DNA from: Chlorokybus atmophyticus
Lineage: Eukaryota; Streptophyta; Chlorokybophyceae; Chlorokybales; Chlorokybaceae
Reading direction: 5' to 3'
Length of the DNA stretch: 64,000 nt
Assembly (NCBI GenBank): GCA_009103225.1
Contig: RHPI01002204.1
Span: 186,001-250,000, forward strand
The translations under genes and the position numbers were made by a program. The notes under the pieces are model-generated. The model had not been told where the DNA came from and did not search any database. It saw only the letters and a list, made by a program, of their open reading frames with translations. Below are positions 10,289 through 22,713 of the stretch, piece after piece (position 1 is the stretch's first letter; each line of letters begins with the position of its first letter).

Positions 10289-13200
10289 ATGGACATCGAG
10301 TTGGTGGACACCGAACCGGTGTTTCAACGACAGTACCGACTCTCCAAGTTGGAAGAAGACCTGGTGGAACAGAGGTGCAAGGCTCTGCTAGATGCAGGCC
10401 TGATTGAGGAGTCCACATCGGACTTTGCGGCCGCGACCGTTATGCCCATGAAGAAGGATTTAGCAGGCAACTGGACAGACCGGCGTATGTGCGGCGACTA
10501 CCGCCCCCTCAACAACAAGACCAAACAAGACAGGTATCCAATGCCTACTGCAAAAGGTATCTTTGATGATGTAGGAGACTGTACCGTCTTCAGCATCCTG
10601 GACATGCGACAAGGGTACAACCAAATCGCCATCAAGGAGGAGGACAAGCACAAGACCTCTTTCTAGGGCAACCAGCAGCTATACCTGTGGAAGGTCATGC
10701 CCTTCGGGCTGAAAAATACTCCTGCCAAGTTCCAGCGCGTCATGGACAAAGCCTTGAAGGGGCTGGACTTTGCGCGATGTTACATAGACAACGTTCTCAT
10801 CTTCAGCCGCAACAACGAAAAGCACCTACAGCACATCGAGGAGGTGCTCGAGAGACTCAAGGGGGTGGGGATGACGGTGCACCCCGACAAGTGCACCTTC
10901 TTCACTCGCAAGGTACCCTACCTAGGGCACATGATTGTGCCCCATGGTGTGCACGTACAGCAGGCAAAGGTGGAGGCCCTGGCAGCTATCCCTGCTCCAA
11001 CGGACCTTACGCGCTTGCGCCTTTCTGAGCCTTGCCAACTACTATCGCCGATTCGTGAAGAACTTCGCAAAGATCGCGCGGCCCCTCGGCGAGCTTCTAA
11101 AGAAGGAAGTGGAGTTTGCGTTGAAGGAGCCCCAGCAGCAGGCGTTTGAGGAGCTAAAGGGCAGGCTCACCACCGCTCCCATCCTGCAACGCCCTGACTA
11201 CACCAAGCCCTTCATCCTCCGCACCGATTGGAGCAAGCTTGGGATGGGGGCTGTGCTGGTGCAGCACGATGAGAACAAGAAGGAGCGGGTGGTGTCATAC
11301 GCTAGCCAAAGCAACAACATCGCCGAGGCCAACTACAGCAACTACGAGGGGGAGTGCCTTGTTGCAGTGTGGGCTATCTTCTTCTTCAGATTTTCCTCTT
11401 CGGTCGACAGTTCCAGCTGATCACCAATCACCAGCCACAAGTGGTTGATGACCAACTAACATCTGACAAGAAAACTTGCTCGCTGGGCCCGGTTATTGCA
11501 GGAGTATGACTTTGAGATCCACCGCGCCGGCCTCCAACCAAGACGCCGATGGCCTCAGCCGCAACCCTCACCTCAGTACCAACGATGCAACAGGAGCTTG
11601 GCATGAGCTCGGCCCTGCAGCAGCAGCTCCCACCGTGGCGGCCATATTTGCTGTTGCCGCGTTACGTTCAGGGCGCCAGATTAGCACCACTGCCACCTCA
11701 ACGGCAGCGAAGATTCCTGCCCTTGAGTCTACCGGCCCGACAGGGACCGCACCTCCAAGGGGCGTCCACGCGGTCGATATTAACGTCAACGACACCGAGC
11801 TGGCACCCAATGACACCAGGCAGCACATATAGCTGGACAAGCTATCACTTTCCTTCCTTTAAAATGGCCAGCTTCCCTCCGGCATGAGTGCACAAGCATA
11901 AGATTGTGTCAATCAATGCACCCGCCACTATCGGTGGGCGGATAACAGGTTGTATCGCCGTGTCCATGACGAAGATCAGGAGGTGCCGACACAAGCCACA
12001 CGCGAGGGCATCATCACCGCCCTCCACACTGAGCTTGGACACTTTGGTGTCCAGCGTACAGTTAGCCTGGTAAGGGCAAAATATTGGTGGTATGGGCTGT
12101 CTAAACAGGTGCAGGGTTTCCTCAGTCACTGCTAACAGTGTGACATGGTACGCGCCAGCCTCAACACGCGCAGCGCTACCTTGCACCCTCTCCCCATCTC
12201 CGGTGTTTTCTACCGTTGGGGACTCGACATCTTGGGAGACTTGGCACCCTCGGCACGTGGCAACCGTTACATCCTGGTCATGATCGAGCACTTCTCCAAA
12301 CGGGTGGAGCTGGTGCCATTACCCGACAAAAGCAGCAGGGGGGTGTCTCAAGCCTTCCTCTCCCATGTCCTCAGCCGGCTCGGCAGCTGCGCTGAGGTCA
12401 TCACCAACCAAGGCACTGAGTTCAGAGGGGTGTTCGACACCCTGTTGGACAAATGCTACATCGATCATCGCCGCACTTCGCGTGACCACCCCCAAGCCGA
12501 CGGTCTCGCGGAGCGTACAGTGCAGACCATCAAGAAGGCACTCCGCAAGTACGTGCTGGAATATAAGAAGAACACCTGGGACGACCACCTTCCGTGGGTG
12601 GCCCTTGGATATCGATTGTTAAAGCAGGCGGCTCTGCGCAAGTACAGCCCATACCACCTGCTATTCGGGCGTCCGCCATTGCTTCCCTTTCGTGCACAGC
12701 AAAAAGTAGATCGTGCGGTGATCAACCTCGATAATCCCAACTGGATGCACCACGACATTACCACACATGCCGCGCAGTTCGAGCACACCGTCCCGATGGC
12801 CTTCAACAACCTACGCATCTCACAGCATCGCGTCACCCCGCGCTACGAGCGCGTGCGAAGCGGCTTCTACAAGGAGCACCAATGGTGGTTTTAGCAGGGG
12901 ACTTTGCCTACCGCATGGCAGCCACTGAAGACATGCTCGACACCTTCGTGGGCCGCATTGTCTACAAGGAACTCAAGGTGTACCCCACAGGAGTGCTGGA
13001 CCTCCTCGATCAAAACGGCGAGAGGTTGAAAGACAACATGGTGAAGTGCGCGCCATGCCACCTCCCTTACATATCTGGCTTTGCGCGCATCCAGCACCCT
13101 TGCCCCGCCCGCAGCACACGCTGTGAACGCTGCAGCAGCGCCGGCGACGACACATTCATGATGCTCTGCGATGGCTGTAACAAGGGCCCGCATTGCTACT

Positions 13201-13382
13201 GCCTGGAGCCCCCATTGGACGCGAAACCAATGGAGGAATACTGGTGCGACGATTGCCGCACCAACGGTCCGCCTCACATGCATGATGCATTAGCAACTGA
13301 ACTCTGGAGTGAGAACCTCCCCAGAAGCGCAGGAAGGGGTGGCTTGTTGACTGTGTGTCCTACAGCACAGCATGTACGTTAA
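10289..13382 (+). pseudogene. Ty3/gypsy pol remnant (RT-RNase H-integrase) with C-terminal PHD finger
   Basis: A decayed Ty3 polyprotein. From 10289 the RT N terminus is recognisable (QRQYRLSKLEEDLVEQ, CGDYRPLN, FSILDMRQGYNQI). After a TAG at about 10664 come MPFGLKNTPAKFQRVMD and the catalytic box, which reads YIDN instead of YxDD. RNase H follows around 11000-11500. The integrase has an HHCC-like region near 12030-12130 and a core at 12220-12530 in which the second acidic residue is Asn (ITNQGTEF). Near 12890 the frame shifts. The C-terminal part (12900-13280) ends in a C4HC3 PHD finger (CERCSS...CDGC...HCYC...CDDC). RT before integrase defines Ty3. Several stops and shifts make it inactive. 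Confidence 0.85.
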
Positions 13383-13585
13383 GGAGGACACCGCCTCCAC
13401 ATATCCGTGTTATTCAGCGACAGCAGAGCAGCTCCACCAAGCACTCCTCGCCATACAAGCTGGGTTAAATTTTACTTTTGCTACGTGTTACAACATGTTG
13501 CAGCAACAGGGCTGGCAAGCATGTCTTTCCCCGCAGCGGCTCGAGACAGCGTGACCCTCGACTCTCCTCGACCCGACAGCTGTCA
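13340..13585 (+). repeat. Direct repeat R, copy 1
   Basis: About 245 bp beginning GGCTTGTTGACTGTGTGTCC, repeated with about 90% identity at 14172-14420. Both copies keep a short open frame starting MYV-EEDTAS-like. It lies just after the Ty3 PHD-coding end and is probably part of that element's 3' region. Confidence 0.8.
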
Positions 13586-13675
13586 TGCCTATTGCCCGCG
13601 CATACCAGCCTTCATCGAGCATGCCTACATTGAAACCATCGCCCGGCCTACAAGCATACCAACGCGCGCGCGTCA

Positions 13676-14140
13676 CTGACCAGTAGCTAGATCATGACGC
13701 TAGAGTAGCTCACGACCATAGCCTACATAGGCACCGCGCGTAGCTGTTCAGTTGTGAGTTCAGCTATAAGGTGTGTTCTATATCGAGTGGTGATTGCTGT
13801 GGAAATAGCCTCAATATGACCGTTAGCTTATGTTCTAAACAATGATGATTTAACTTGTATATAAGTAGTCACGGTGTTCACCGAATCAGCTGGTGATACT
13901 GTGAGTGAGAAAGCTAAGAGCTTGTAAAGCGACTTGAATTGCGAACACGCCATCCCGATTATCAAGAAACCCCTCACTGTGTGAGAGCCTGTGCATGCTC
14001 GTGTGCATCGTGCTTGTCATTGCTGTGAGCTTGGTGTGCGTTGTTGTAGTGTGTTTGTTGGCATCAGTTAAGGCATAGTATCCACGTGTTGCTTGCTCAT
14101 TCACATCACTTAACAGTGTAACACATTTTCCGCTCATGCG
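13676..14140 (+). repeat. LTR-like spacer between the two direct repeats
   Basis: A non-coding segment that starts TGACCAGTAG and ends near AGTGTAACACA, with a TATA-type box (TTGTATATAAGTAG) at about 13854-13867. Size and layout would suit a Ty3 LTR, perhaps the 3' LTR of the PHD-bearing element, but no second copy is in the window to prove it. Confidence 0.3.
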
Positions 14141-14171
14141 AAGAACTGTGTAAACAGCACTACCTATAGTA

Positions 14172-14420
14172 GTGGCTTGTTGACTGTGTGTCCTACATCA
14201 CAGCATGTACGTTGAGGAGGACACCGCCTCCACATATCCGTGTTATTTAGCGACAGTGGAGCAGCTCCACCAAGCACCCCTCGCCATACAAGCTGGGTTG
14301 TCTTTTACTTTTGCTATGTGTTACAACATGTTGCAGCAACAGGGCTGGCAAGCATGTCTTTCGCCGCAGCAGCCCGAGACAACGTGACCCTCGACTCTCC
14401 TCGACCCGACACAGTGCATG
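14172..14420 (+). repeat. Direct repeat R, copy 2
   Basis: The second copy of the 13340-13585 repeat, diverging after CTCGACCCGACA. The 832-bp spacing between copies and the LTR-like spacer suggest a duplication or recombination event involving the Ty3 element. Confidence 0.8.
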
Positions 14421-14469
14421 CTGCACCATTGTTAATTTGACCTCAACCTCACGGCCGTGTACTTTTGCT

Positions 14470-15628
14470 TAAGACCACGTTGCAGTCAAGTTTCCAAGCT
14501 TACACGCCGGTGTTGCAATTCCCACAACCACTTGCACTACTTCCTGTCCTTTCTTTTTCTCAAAAGCTTCAACATCACATTGTATGGGGCACTGCCCCGG
14601 GCTGAGTCTTACCGAGTCTTGCAACATGTGGGTCACGCTCACACTTGCATCCAAGCTGCCCAAATCAATGTTGCACCTTTCAACTCTCCCATTGACGTCG
14701 TGCACATGTGTCGTTGGTTTCATCTTGCTTGTCATACTCATTTACCACTTCCCTTCACACTCAACACTTCACATTCAACCTCCTCATTACACTCAGTGTC
14801 GTCATTATTGAAGAAGTCCACTTGCATTGCAGGCTTCGAAGCTTCACGCTTGGGCTGTCCGGGACATGCTCGTACCATATGCCCCTCCTCCCCACATGCA
14901 TAACATCTCCTTTGCAACCTCTCTTTTTGCTGGTCCTGAGCTTGTTGCAACAGGTGCCTTTCATCTTACTCACCACCCCACTTCGCGTCGTTCGTATTGG
15001 GCGATGTGCACATTCGCAACCTTTTCTACCAACTCCGACTATTGCAACAACAAAGCCAATTGCTTGCTCAATCCCTCCTCACCTGCATGGGTCAATTCTT
15101 TCGTGTTGTGCATCATTCCCTCAAAATGTATAGCTCAATCTCAGCCTCTTTCTGTGTGGTTGGCTTGCGGGCTAATACCTTTTCACGAATATGCGACAAA
15201 AGACTTTGCATGAAGCTGTCCTTCCTCAATGCCTCAAGGAATAACTCCCTTCCTCCCAACCTCTCCATGAGTTGGTGAAAGTCATCCGCATAAGTGCGCA
15301 CACTTTCATGCTTGCCTTGTTTTCTCTCCCTCAGCTTGGACCATGTTATTACCATGTGTTGGTGATACTACCTTTAAGCTTGACTCGCAAGATGCATACT
15401 CGCCAACTTGAACGTGATAACTGCATCCCACTCGTATGTGTCAGCCATCAACTCAACATGTCTAATCCATGTCAGCACATTCTCCTTCTCTCGTCCCTCA
15501 AAAGTACACAAGTTCGGGGAGGGAATTTTTGATATTGTAATTCCTGCCATGTTGTGGCCTTGATTGCCGGGATGCTCCACAGGTGGGACCACTTTGTCCG
15601 CTGAGGCCACCTCACTGATACTCAGCAA
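14470..15628 (-). pseudogene. Ty3-like Gag remnant with CCHC zinc knuckle
   Basis: On the minus strand three open pieces read in order as a Gag. 15628-15374 has an N-terminal segment (FEGREKENVLTWIRHVELM). 15355-15113 has the retrotransposon Gag core (LRERKQGKHESVRTYADDF). 14950-14738 has a CCHC knuckle (CYACGEEGHMVRACP) followed by an acidic tail. Frame breaks separate the pieces. Further minus-strand frames to 14470 may be the start of the protease. The orientation is opposite to the PHD-bearing Ty3 element, so this is a different insertion. Confidence 0.7.
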
Positions 15629-15639
15629 TGCGTCAGCGG

Positions 15640-16865
15640 CGTGAAAGGCTGCTTATCCCGCTCGCGCAACATGAGCCGTGGTGCACAATCACAAAGTCCC
15701 CTCCGAGCTTTATGTAAAAAACCCTCAGATTACGTGAGGTACTCCTCAATGAGTCCTCACACCAACTTCATAATTCATTCATATTCCTCACAGCAACCAC
15801 TCATATGGACTGTATTTGCCATCACAACTGCAATCACAATTGCAATTCCTTAATAGTTCAACCCCATCATTGAAATCACATTTGCAATCCCTTGAATTGT
15901 ATGTTGCTCCGATTCCGGGCCGGTCACGCCGTTTGCGAAACATGCAGTTTTGAGCGTTCACTCATAACTGAAACACAATCAATTACTAACAATCATCCTC
16001 AGTTACATTACTGCTGGCATGTATAATGTGGATACCATAACAAGCTAAGACTGACGCTTATATATTGCGCGGACTGATCATAAGCTGATTAAAATTGCCT
16101 ACTAAATTGCCTGCTTAACCGTAGCTAAGCAATGTAACAAGCGTTTCGCCGTAATACCTTTTTGTCTATTGGGTCAATTACAGCTTATAAGCACCGCGAC
16201 AACTGGTCTTCTCCGGTAACACAACCGACCGATAACAGCGCTGACGTGTGTACAGTACAAGTAGTACGGCGGCTACTCAATCGCATAAGTACGCCGCAAC
16301 ATACCACACAACCTACGCGCTACAGTGTTAACGCACTATAACTCGCTATGCTACTGGCCCCGAGTGTAGGAGGCGTGTGAGCAGACAGAGGACGCCCCGC
16401 ACAAGAAGCGCATTGGTTGTGCGCCTCAATGTAACAAGTGACGGCACGTGTCGCGCCGCTGAGAGTCAGCGGCCACTGCTAGGATTATGGTGTTGCTGAG
16501 ATGACAGTGAGGTCGCCGCCAGAGTCGGCGAGGCGGAGGGGCGAGCCTGCTGTAGAGTTTTGAATTCCCACCCAATTCAGGTGAACGCGCTTGCGATCGG
16601 GATCAAGACTGCTCGAAAATGCTGCCGCGTCTTCAATATGATCGACGCGTCAGCTTTACCCCGTTGCTCATGCTGTCATCACCGTTCGATTGGGTCACAG
16701 CGTCACGCTAAGGGTGGGCGCAGTCACTGCATTAAGGGAACAATGCACGCAGAGGACGTGCATGCATCATTAGAACTATTGATAGCCCAACCTACAGAAA
16801 GCAGGCGGCTCCTGCTACAATGCTTAAAGGGTTTGTAACAAGAAGTGAGGGATGCGCGAGTTCAA
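15640..16865. other. Intergenic, no gene recognised
   Basis: About 1.2 kb with only short, unconvincing open frames. AT-rich to about 16150, then GC-richer. I see no promoter, RNA gene or repeat that I can name before the Harbinger terminal repeat begins at 16866. Confidence 0.5.
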
Positions 16866-17279
16866 GAGCGCGTTTACAATGGCGTGCTTAGCGCAAAATA
16901 CAGGGACAAAATATGACTTTTACGATCGTCTCGAATTTACACCGGTACACCGAGTGGTACAAAACCCTTATATCGTAATTGTATTTGCAAAGGTGCCCCC
17001 GAGGTGTTTTGCGATTGTATTTTGGAGTCGCTCCGTCCTCGACCAATAAGAAAGCTGCCACGCATACCACGTGGCAAGCGTCGGGAAAGTTTAAACTATG
17101 TTTGCGGCAATTCAACCGTCCTGGTTGCTGGCGTTGTTGTCGTCATTGAGGGTAGCAACGGCGGCGGCGGCGGCGGCAGTGGTGGTAGTAAGGGAGTGGA
17201 AAAGATGGGGGAGCCTTCGCCGCAGCTTGCCAACCAAAGTTAGCAGCCTCAGGGGCTGTGGCATGCGAGCTCGGCGGCA

Positions 17280-19748
17280 ATGTTGCAATCGCCCATGGTC
17301 ATCAACCAGCTTTTGGCTGCATTCCTAGCGCTCATGGGTGGGGGCATGGGAACTGAGAATGTGAGGTTGTCCTTAAGGGGGGGGGGGGGGGGGGGGGGGG
17401 GGNNNNNNNNNNNNNNNNNNNNNNNNNNNNNNNNNNNNNNNNNNNNNNNNNNNNNNNNNNNNNNNNNNNNNNNNNNNNNNNNNNNNNNNNNNNNNNNNNN
17501 NNNNNNNNNNNNNNNNNNNNNNNNNNNNNNNNNNNNNNNNNNNNNNNNNNNNNNNNNNNNNNNNNNNNNNNNNNNNNNNNNNNNNNNNNNNNNNNNNNNN
17601 NNGGGGGTATGGTACAGGTTTGCATGGTTTGGCAGGAGGTTTCATGCCCATGGGGGGACACCATGCCCCCAACATGAACATTCATATGTTAGGGGGTGTT
17701 GGGGGCGGGTTGCCATACACACCTGCGGCTGCCGCTAGCAGCAGCCCTAACCCTACACAAAGGCCACCGTCTTGCCCTCCTTCTGCGAGTTCAACTGGTA
17801 GGACGCCTCCAACGACCCAAAGTGCGGGCGAGAAACCTCTACAAGAAGTAAGCCCGTAGAATGTCACTGCTGTAAGTGTGATAAGGGTGTACTGTGCAAG
17901 TCATGCGTGCACTTGTATGCTCAGCAAGTCAGCATTTTGCATGTTCAAAGTGAGCAGCAGCTGGTGCACAAGCCAGCACACAAGTGCACGCATATGTAGG
18001 CCCAAGTGTAATCGTAGAGCACATGACAACTGTGCACCACGCAGCCAGTGTGTGCTCGCTGAGCTAGGTGCACATCTTACAGGAATGCATGTTCATACTG
18101 AGCACAAGGTGTTGCACAGTACAGCCACTGTGTGCACGCATTGGCAGGTACTAATCTGATGCATCAGGACCAGCACAACAGTATGCTGAGAGTTGCACAC
18201 TTCACACACGGTTTTAGAAGCATCTCTGATAGGAATGCATGTGCAAACTGGGCACAAAGTGTTGCACAGCACAGCCATGTGTGCACGCGTTGGTAGGTAC
18301 CAACCTCATGCATCAGGACAAGCACAACAGTATGCTGAGAGATGCACAGTTCACATACAGTTTAGGATAAGTGTGCGAACTCAACCACCAGCACGCTCAT
18401 ACATACTTGTTTGTGCAGAAGGACGAAGAGGATAAAGAGGGCGTCAACAAGGATACTGTCAGCTCACCAACTAAGGGTGCCAAAGGTGGCAAGACAACAA
18501 AGAAGACAACAAAGACGAAAAGTGGCGCAGGTGCAAAGGCTCCCAAAGCACATTGGGATGAGTACAAGACACGGTTGTTGTTGAGCATTCAAACTACCAT
18601 GGACAAGCAGGTGCTTATTGTAGGGCGTGAGAGCTAGCACTTGGCTGAACAGTCTAGTCTCCGGCATGCATGCAGGCATGCCACAGCAATTTATCATTGA
18701 CACACGCTTATGCAGGTCAATGAGTCCACCATCGCTAGCTTCATTCGCGAGAAGAAGCTAACAATTGGCCAAGCATATTGGGCTGTCGTCGCTCAACACA
18801 TGTGAACTCAATCCAATGTTGTATGGAAGTTTACTGGCAAGCAATGCGCTGCGCGCATGAATGTGTGCAAGGACATATTCAGGGTATAAATGCTGCTATG
18901 TTTCGTGCGTGTTGAGGGTTGTGCCTAGTCCCTTTGCTAACAACCTATGTGCATGCTTGCCTGCTGGCAGAAAATTCGCGACCTCAGCAGAACCTCCGGG
19001 CAGGTGTACTTGGAAACACGCAACCTTAACTATATTGAGCTGCCCCGGGCGGAGCCTGGGGAGATGGAGGAGCTGCGAGAGCTTCTGCGCAAGCACTTGC
19101 CCATTTGTAGGCTAATGGAAAAGTTCAGTTTTTAAACTGATAGTGAGAAGGCACCAGAGTTCTTGTCCTCCACCAATGACCCATAGTCTTTTGTGACGAC
19201 CTTGAAGACTGCTGCATCCGCAAAGCGTCGTCGACAAGATGATGACAGTGTTGAGGGGGAAGGTGGACATGCAGCCAGCGATGTAGACGAGGATGAGGAC
19301 AAGTAATGCTGCGTGTGTGGGCATGCGAACATGCTATTTACTCATAAAACATTTGCACGTCAGTGCGGCGCGTCGTGCCAACCTTGAGGAGGCAATGGCG
19401 AAGAAAAAGCAAGCGCAAGAAGGCAACCACGCCAGCAAGAAGGCCAACATGTTTTAGACCCACATGAAGACCGCCCTGAAGCAGAGCAACAAGGCATACG
19501 ACAGCTTACAGTTGGCCTTCAAACATGCCAATGACAAGCGCACTGCAGCATGCTCACAGACGATGGACAGGCTTGAGCAGTTGGAGGTGCGCATGCGTAA
19601 GGAGCAGGAGCAGCGAGCATTGGACACAAAACGGATAGCTGCATTGGATGCAGCGCATGCTCTAAAGCACGAGGAGAGACAACGTGCACGCGATGCACAA
19701 GCTGACAAGGTCACAAACATCATCATCGCTCTGCTAGCCAAAGAGTAG
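17280..19748 (+). pseudogene. Harbinger Myb/SANT-like DNA-binding gene (interrupted)
   Basis: A spliced plus-strand gene. Exon 1 encodes a Gly/Met-rich segment split by poly-G and a 200-N gap and ends EKPLQE before a GTAAGC donor near 17847. An exon at about 18420-18608 holds a Lys/Thr-rich stretch and HWDEYKTRLLLSIQTTMDKQ. An exon from about 18717 continues the Myb/SANT-like fold through WKFTGKQCAARMNVC. A TGA interrupts it after VVAQHM. The next exon starts at about 18970 (KIRDLSRTSGQVYLETRNL). The C-terminal part at 19464-19748 is coiled coil. Such proteins bind subterminal DNA and help the transposase in PIF/Harbinger elements. Exon limits are approximate. Confidence 0.6.
17377..17602. 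other. Poly-G run and 200-bp assembly gap
   Basis: A run of 26 G (17377-17402) leads into 200 N (17403-17602), followed by GGGGG. The gap size is probably nominal. Translations across it (poly-Gly or poly-Pro) are artefacts. Confidence 0.98.
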
Positions 19749-20183
19749 ACAGTCAGCACGTCATGATCATTGATGCATTGAAGATGGTATGCGCGTACGC
19801 ACGCGTGCGACATGCATATACAGTAGAGAGTAACACATTTTTTATAACTGTTGCCTGGTGTTGCTACTGATTGCATGCGCGCACATACATGTGCACAAGC
19901 TGTATCGCTTGCTGCATGCATGTAGTGTGAGTAACCATTTGCAGGGCTTTGCCTTGTAGGTTGCATAGCATAGAGACTTTGTCAATTGCAGCTGCAAAGC
20001 AAGCATGTCAATTCATGCCACCACACTACACCAAGTGAATCCACCCCTCTTGCAGGGCTAAGGCAATGCGGTCGCGTGTGCCGTTGTTCGTTGCTGTTAT
20101 TTCGGTTCTCACCACGCCGGTGTTGCGTTGCGTCCTTAACAGCTCTTGCCATGCACGGTAGCCAACATCATCGTTGAAGGGGA

Positions 20184-21381
20184 TCAACTCCTCGTCACCC
20201 CACACAACTTCATATTGACTTCATATTGATTACCCTCTGCTTCACACATGTTGTACAACACAGCTAGTGCATTGATGGCAGCAACCGCATGAGGAATGTT
20301 CATCTGCACGCCGATGCGCAAAGCCTTGAAACGCCATTTCCACCGACCAAATGCTGATTCAATGCTCATGCGCAAAGAGGATTGCACCTTGTTGTACACC
20401 CGTTGCCTGCTGCTGAGCTGACCATTATCGGAATAGGGTAACAAAATGAAGTTGGTCTGCATGTAGCCACCATCAGCCAGCAAGTAGTAACCTGGGTTCT
20501 GCAAGCACCCCGAATATGTGGCCTTCTTATAGATGGGACAATTGCGGTAGACACGGTTGTCGTGAGCTGAACCATGCCACCCTCCATATACATGGGTAAA
20601 GCGTCCGCAATCATCAGAAATGGCTAGCGTATTCAGAGATGCAAACCCCTTACGGCAGAAATGTTGCTGCTGTGCCAAGCGAGTAGCCGGTGTCATGATA
20701 GGGATGTGGGTCCCATCAATAGCGCCCACAACTCCAGGGAAATTGAAGCCATCTCTGAAGCGAAAGCTTTGCTCGATTCGACGACGCTCGTGCATGCCCT
20801 CCTCATTGACGCCAGGAACCCTACACACATGTGCAACTTAAGCCAACATAGCACATCACACATGTGCACACACGCACGCGCGCACGCGCACACACCAACT
20901 TGCACATGCTATCTTACCTCAAATATTGTGGTCCCAAACGCGTGGCAATAGCATAGCACATGTCGGAAGTCACCGTGCAGATAAGAGAGTCCGAGTATCC
21001 TGTTGGCTGACTGATAGCTTATAGTGACATGCCTTGCGCGAAACGCCACATGACCATGCCGAACCGCTTGCGCACCGACACGGCATCGCGGCGGTTGGTG
21101 TGCTCCTAAATGATCTCTGGACCAATAGCTTCGCAAATCTTTTCACATGTTTCTCTAGAAACACGCATCTGCTGCTTGAACTCCCGATCAGACCAATTAC
21201 TAACATTCACTCTCCACCAGTCAACAATCCTGCTTAACGTCCAGAACCACCTTCTCACACTCATCCCCACTGACATTAAATCAAACAAGGTCTCTCGCAT
21301 TGCATTGGCGTAGTCAGCAGCATGTTCAACCTGCCTCTGCCTACTCAACTCATCAATACCAATCGCCAACACTAGCTGCAT
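20184..21381 (-). pseudogene. PIF/Harbinger DDE transposase (two in-frame stops)
   Basis: The C-terminal exon (about 20820-20184) carries the whole DDE_Tnp_4 core: the first Asp in GVVGAIDGTHIPI, the second in YLLADGGY and the Glu in SIESAFGRWKWRFKALR. The N-terminal exon (21381 to about 20922) has an HTH-type region (WSDREFKQQMRVSRETCEKI). It continues to TRLGPQYLR before a GTAAGA donor, with an intron of about 100 nt between. That exon contains a TAG at about 21110 and a TAA at about 21020, so the copy is probably dead although the catalytic triad is intact. It cuts and pastes DNA with 3-bp target duplications in active relatives. Confidence 0.8.
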
Positions 21382-21917
21382 GTGCTGCTCATGCCGAAGC
21401 TCGGACGCCCACCAATGGAATCCTTAAGTGCTTGTGATTCAAATGTAGGCGAATATAGACATCATCAACAATAGCAGGACCAGCAAGATGCGCCTCCTGC
21501 GTGCGTCCATCTGCAGCGACCACAAGTGCATGCGTTTGTTCGTTACAACGCCCACTGCATGCTCAAAAACGTTGGTTGCACGTTGGTTGTAGTATGCGGA
21601 AACTCATCGTGGAGCAGCCTGCAGCTAATCAACGCAACCGCCCCCTATCCAGCATCACCAGCCGCCTCAAGCCCACCTCATGGCCGCCGCCGCCGCCGCC
21701 CACCAACACCACCGACCAGCGTCACAGCGTCACAGGCGCGACGTGTCATTTCCCGCGGCGAGTCACGCGAGAAAGAGTTTGAGGCGTCACGCCTGTGACA
21801 CGTACGAAATACGCCGGTATAAACTGGAGGGGTCCTTATTTTGCCCAAAAAGACCGAACCTACGCGTATTTTGCGCAATTATACAAGATTTCAAGGCACG
21901 CCGGTGTAACCGCGCTC

Positions 21918-22713
21918 TAAGTGTATGCCGGCAGCAAGCTGCTCCCCACACGTGGGGTACCGCATCTACTTGTACTCACCAGTTCTTTAACGCTGTACAC
22001 TAGCTGCCAACATATAGAGGCGTTGGTAGGACACGCCGTACTGCTCTCCCTGCATCCTACATCTTGCCACAGAGCTTAGCCAGCAAAGGATCTATGGCGT
22101 AAATCGCAAATGATTGCATGTCTCGCAATCACGGCACCAATTATCTCACGAAATGCTCACGCAAAGTACAAATGCATGCAAACCGCACAGATTGTGAATT
22201 GTGGTATGTGTTGGATGGTGTACAGTTGAGTAGGGTGGTAGTTACGTATGGTGGCAGCACGATCAACTAGCGGTGCGGCTGATTGGGCGTGTGACTGGGC
22301 CGGCCGGCATAGTGCACCAAGACACATCACACGCGCACCACGCACAACGGCCCAGTCACATACGGCACCCGCGCCTGCCGGGCTGCGCGGCCTGCCTGCC
22401 TCTCATTGGTTAGGCGGCAATAGGTATCGGCCGTTCGATCTGTCACAACAAATCTCGCTGAATGATACGCGACGCGCGGCATTGCAGCACAGCATATGGC
22501 GTCACTTGATCAAATATCGTATGATGTGCTAGCATACGACATCATATGTCGCGATATGCTCAACAGCGTATGTTGGATATCACACATATGGTATCCTGCG
22601 TGGAATGCGCTTCAGTTCAGGTCAATCAAACATGATTTTCGGTTCCGTCATAGTAATTGAGGTTATCCATCACATTTTAACTGAACTCTGCCAACAAGAA
22701 ATTTACGACATGC
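21918..22713. other. Intergenic with a palindromic CATATG/ATATCG block
   Basis: No gene recognised. At 22496-22580 there is a block rich in CATATGG, ATATCG and inverted ATGATGT/ACATCAT words. It resembles blocks near 22714-22849, 25239-25384, 27700-28031 and 32230-32290 (see findings). Confidence 0.4.

Larger units (their letters stand above)
16866..21917. mobile_element. PIF/Harbinger-type DNA transposon (about 5 kb, two genes)
   Basis: The left end GAGCGCGTTTACAATGGCG and right end (read inverted) GAGCGCGGTTACACCGGCG are terminal inverted repeats. Both are followed within about 35 bp by a TTGCGCAAAATA-like motif. The flanking trinucleotides are CAA and TAA, compatible with a mutated TAA target duplication of this superfamily. 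Inside are a plus-strand Myb/SANT-like gene and a convergent minus-strand DDE transposase, the usual two-gene content. In-frame stops suggest that this copy is decayed. A sequencing gap of 200 N lies inside it. A shorter relative is at 54850-56040. Confidence 0.75.

Noticed and set aside
17280-17738. ORFs spanning the N gap (poly-Gly/poly-Pro)
   Set aside because: They are open only because N codons are not counted as stops. Only the parts outside the gap are used.
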